Program-made: the position numbers and the translations under genes
NCBI GenBank assembly: GCA_017481065.1
Contig: JAFUPT010000108.1
Span: forward strand, 1 to 7,629
Direction of reading: 5' to 3'
DNA length: 7,629 bases
DNA from: Clostridia bacterium
Lineage (GTDB): Bacteria > Bacillota_A > Clostridia > Christensenellales > Aristaeellaceae
Shown: in pieces, positions 5,866-7,629 of the stretch
Layout of the letters: each line of letters opens with the position of its first letter
Numbering within the stretch: the stretch's first letter is position 1
Notes under the pieces: model-generated
Told to the model about the DNA's origin: nothing
What the model saw: only the letters and a program-made list of their open reading frames with translations
Databases searched by the model: none

Positions 5866-7629
5866 ATGGATTTCAAGGCTTATTCCATGAACCTTGGCGG
5901 ACGCGAGCTTACCCTCGAGTTCGGCAAGTATGCTGAGCAGGCCAGCGGCGCAGCATTTGTGCGCTATGGCGAGACCTGCGTTCTCGTAACCGCAACCGTA
6001 GCAGATTCTCCCCGCCCGGGCATCGATTTCTTCCCCCTGAGCGTGGATTTTGAAGAAAAGCTCTATTCCGTGGGCCATATTCCGGGCTCCTGGAACCGCC
6101 GCGAAGGCCGCCCTGCTGAGAAGGCCATTCTCACCAGCCGCCTGATCGACCGTCCCCTGCGCCCCCTGTTCCCCAAGGGAATGCGCCATGATGTTTCCGT
6201 AGTGGCCACCGTTATGTCCGTTGAGCAGGACAATATCCCGGATATCCCGGCCATGATCGGCGCTTCCGCCGCCCTGTCCGTATCCAATATTCCGTGGGCA
6301 GGCCCCATCGGCGCTGTGAACATCGGCTACATCGATGGCGAGTACATCGTAAACCCCACCGTTGAACAGCGCGAAGAATCCCTGATGAACCTCACCGTTG
6401 CCGGCACCAGCGAGGCCGTGCTGATGGTTGAAGCAGGCGCCAAGGAAGTTTCCGAGGAAGTTATGCTGGGCGCTATCCTCTTCGCCCATGAGGAGATCAA
6501 GAAGATCGTTGCCTTCATCGAGGGCATCAAGGCCGAAATCGGCGTTGAAAAGAAGGAATTCCCGCTGCAGCTGCCCGCTGAGGACGTGAAGGCTGCCGTG
6601 CGCGAATATGCATATGAAAAGGTAGAGTGGATGTTCGAAACCTTCGAGCGCAGCGAGCGCAATGCCCGCGAGGCCCAGGTGAAGGCAGAGGTTGCCGAGC
6701 ACTTCGCAGAGCAGTTCGAAGGCCGCGAAGTTGAAGTTGGCGATGCGCTCTACGCCATCCAGAAGGAAGTTATGCGCCGCCACATCATCGATAACGGCGT
6801 GCGTCCCGATGGCCGCAAGCTGACCGAGATCCGCCCCATCTGGTGCGAGGTTGGCGTGCTGCCCCGTCCCCACGGCTCCGGCGTTTTCACCCGCGGCCAG
6901 ACCCAGGTTATGACCGTTGCCACCCTGGCTCCCATGAGCGAGCAGCAGATCATCGATGGCATCGGCACCCAGGACCGCAAGCGCTACATGCACCACTACA
7001 ACTTCCCGGGCTATTCCACCGGTGAAGCCAAGCCCGCCCGCAGCCCGGGCCGCCGCGAAATCGGCCACGGCGCACTGGCAGAGCGCGCCCTGGAGCCCAT
7101 GATTCCCTCCGTGGAAGAATTCCCCTACTGCCTGCGCCTGGTTTCCGAGGTTATGTCTTCCAATGGCTCCACCTCCCAGGCATCCGTATGCGGCTCCACC
7201 CTGGCACTGATGGACGCCGGCGTTCCGATCAAGCGCCCCGTAGCAGGCGTTGCAATGGGCCTGATCAAGGACGTTGAAAACACCGGCAAGGTGGCAGTGC
7301 TCACCGATATCCAGGGCCTGGAAGACTTCCTGGGCGATATGGACTTCAAGGTAGCCGGCACCACCAAGGGCATCACCGCCATCCAGATGGACATCAAGAT
7401 CAAGGGCATCGATGAAGCCATCCTGCGCCAGGCTCTGGCCCAGGCTTACGATGGCCGCCTCTACATCCTGGACAAGATGCTCGAAACCATCCCCGCACCG
7501 CGCACTGAGCTGAGCAAGTATGCTCCCAAGATCGTTTCCTTCATGATCAACCCCGAGAAGATCGGTGAGGTTGTCGGCCCCCGCGGCAAGACCATCAACA
7601 AGATCATCGAAGAGACCGGCGTTAAGATC
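5866..7629 (+). CDS. pnp: Polyribonucleotide nucleotidyltransferase (PNPase), 3' end missing
   Basis: The frame runs from ATG 5866 to the window edge without a stop: 588 of an expected roughly 700 residues. PNPase degrades RNA 3' to 5' by phosphorolysis and can add tails using NDPs. The first RNase PH domain includes [20 protein letters not shown] (79-98). A helical linker follows. The second, catalytic RNase PH domain starts near RPDGRK and includes [55 protein letters not shown] and [12 protein letters not shown]487, D493 and K495 match E. coli D486, D492 and K494. The KH domain begins near 555 with GPRG (571-574); its end and the S1 domain lie outside. AAGGAGGG (5850-5857) is 8 nt before the start. 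The loop SWNRR (75-79) replaces the FFRR-type RNA-contact loop. Preferred codons dominate. Confidence 0.98.
   Translation, partial: MDFKAYSMNLGGRELTLEFGKYAEQASGAAFVRYGETCVLVTATVADSPRPGIDFFPLSVDFEEKLYSVGHIPGSWNRREGRPAEKAILTSRLIDRPLRPLFPKGMRHDVSVVATVMSVEQDNIPDIPAMIGASAALSVSNIPWAGPIGAVNIGYIDGEYIVNPTVEQREESLMNLTVAGTSEAVLMVEAGAKEVSEEVMLGAILFAHEEIKKIVAFIEGIKAEIGVEKKEFPLQLPAEDVKAAVREYAYEKVEWMFETFERSERNAREAQVKAEVAEHFAEQFEGREVEVGDALYAIQKEVMRRHIIDNGVRPDGRKLTEIRPIWCEVGVLPRPHGSGVFTRGQTQVMTVATLAPMSEQQIIDGIGTQDRKRYMHHYNFPGYSTGEAKPARSPGRREIGHGALAERALEPMIPSVEEFPYCLRLVSEVMSSNGSTSQASVCGSTLALMDAGVPIKRPVAGVAMGLIKDVENTGKVAVLTDIQGLEDFLGDMDFKVAGTTKGITAIQMDIKIKGIDEAILRQALAQAYDGRLYILDKMLETIPAPRTELSKYAPKIVSFMINPEKIGEVVGPRGKTINKIIEETGVKI

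Noticed and set aside
5599..7068. 489-codon open frame on the minus strand opposite pnp
   Set aside because: The opposite strand encodes an unmistakable PNPase. The antisense product shows only composition bias and crosses the rpsO-pnp hairpins.
1..7629. A new defence, mobile or biosynthetic system
   Set aside because: All coding regions are well-known housekeeping genes in a conserved order. No transposase, integrase, toxin, nuclease cassette or unknown conserved gene is present.

Overview
The window is a housekeeping translation and RNA-metabolism locus, entirely on the + strand, in the order infB (5' end missing) - rbfA - nrnA-like DHH phosphoesterase - truB - ribF-like FAD synthetase - rpsO - pnp (3' end missing). 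This order is typical of Bacillota. The high GC content, GGC/CGC/AAG-dominated codons and strong AGGAG-type ribosome binding sites suggest a high-GC member of the Clostridia (Oscillospiraceae/Christensenellales-like gut lineages). That placement is inferred from style and gene order only, not from a database match.

Layout. Positions 1-2255 are the C-terminal 750 residues of IF2, opening inside a Gly/Gln/Arg-rich linker that holds a 69-bp in-frame tandem repeat. Positions 2256-2451 are non-coding: a terminator-like hairpin, then a run of palindromes that looks like an intergenic repeat element. Positions 2452-5228 hold four tightly packed genes: rbfA and nrnA overlap by 17 nt, nrnA and truB are 15 nt apart, and truB and ribF overlap by 20 nt. 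The ribF-like gene encodes only the FMN adenylyltransferase domain. Positions 5229-5380 carry a good sigma-A promoter with an extended -10 and a foldable leader of about 100 nt ahead of rpsO. Positions 5639-5865, between rpsO and pnp, hold three consecutive stem-loops, one of them a 58-nt hairpin with a 15-bp outer stem. The pnp reading frame is open from 5866 to the window end, breaking off inside the KH domain.

How the genes work together. IF2 drives initiator tRNA binding and subunit joining. RbfA matures the 30S subunit, TruB makes pseudouridine 55 in tRNA, and S15 nucleates the 30S central domain. PNPase and the NrnA-type nuclease handle RNA turnover, with NrnA expected to finish off the very short oligonucleotides left by processive exonucleases. 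The FAD synthetase is a common passenger between truB and rpsO.

I found no mobile-element genes, CRISPR array, tRNA, rRNA, toxin-antitoxin or defence genes, and no clearly new multi-gene system. What merits a second look is at the RNA and DNA-repeat level (infB-rbfA palindrome cluster, rpsO leader, rpsO-pnp long hairpin), plus the single-domain RibF, the IF2 linker repeat and an altered RNA-contact loop in PNPase.
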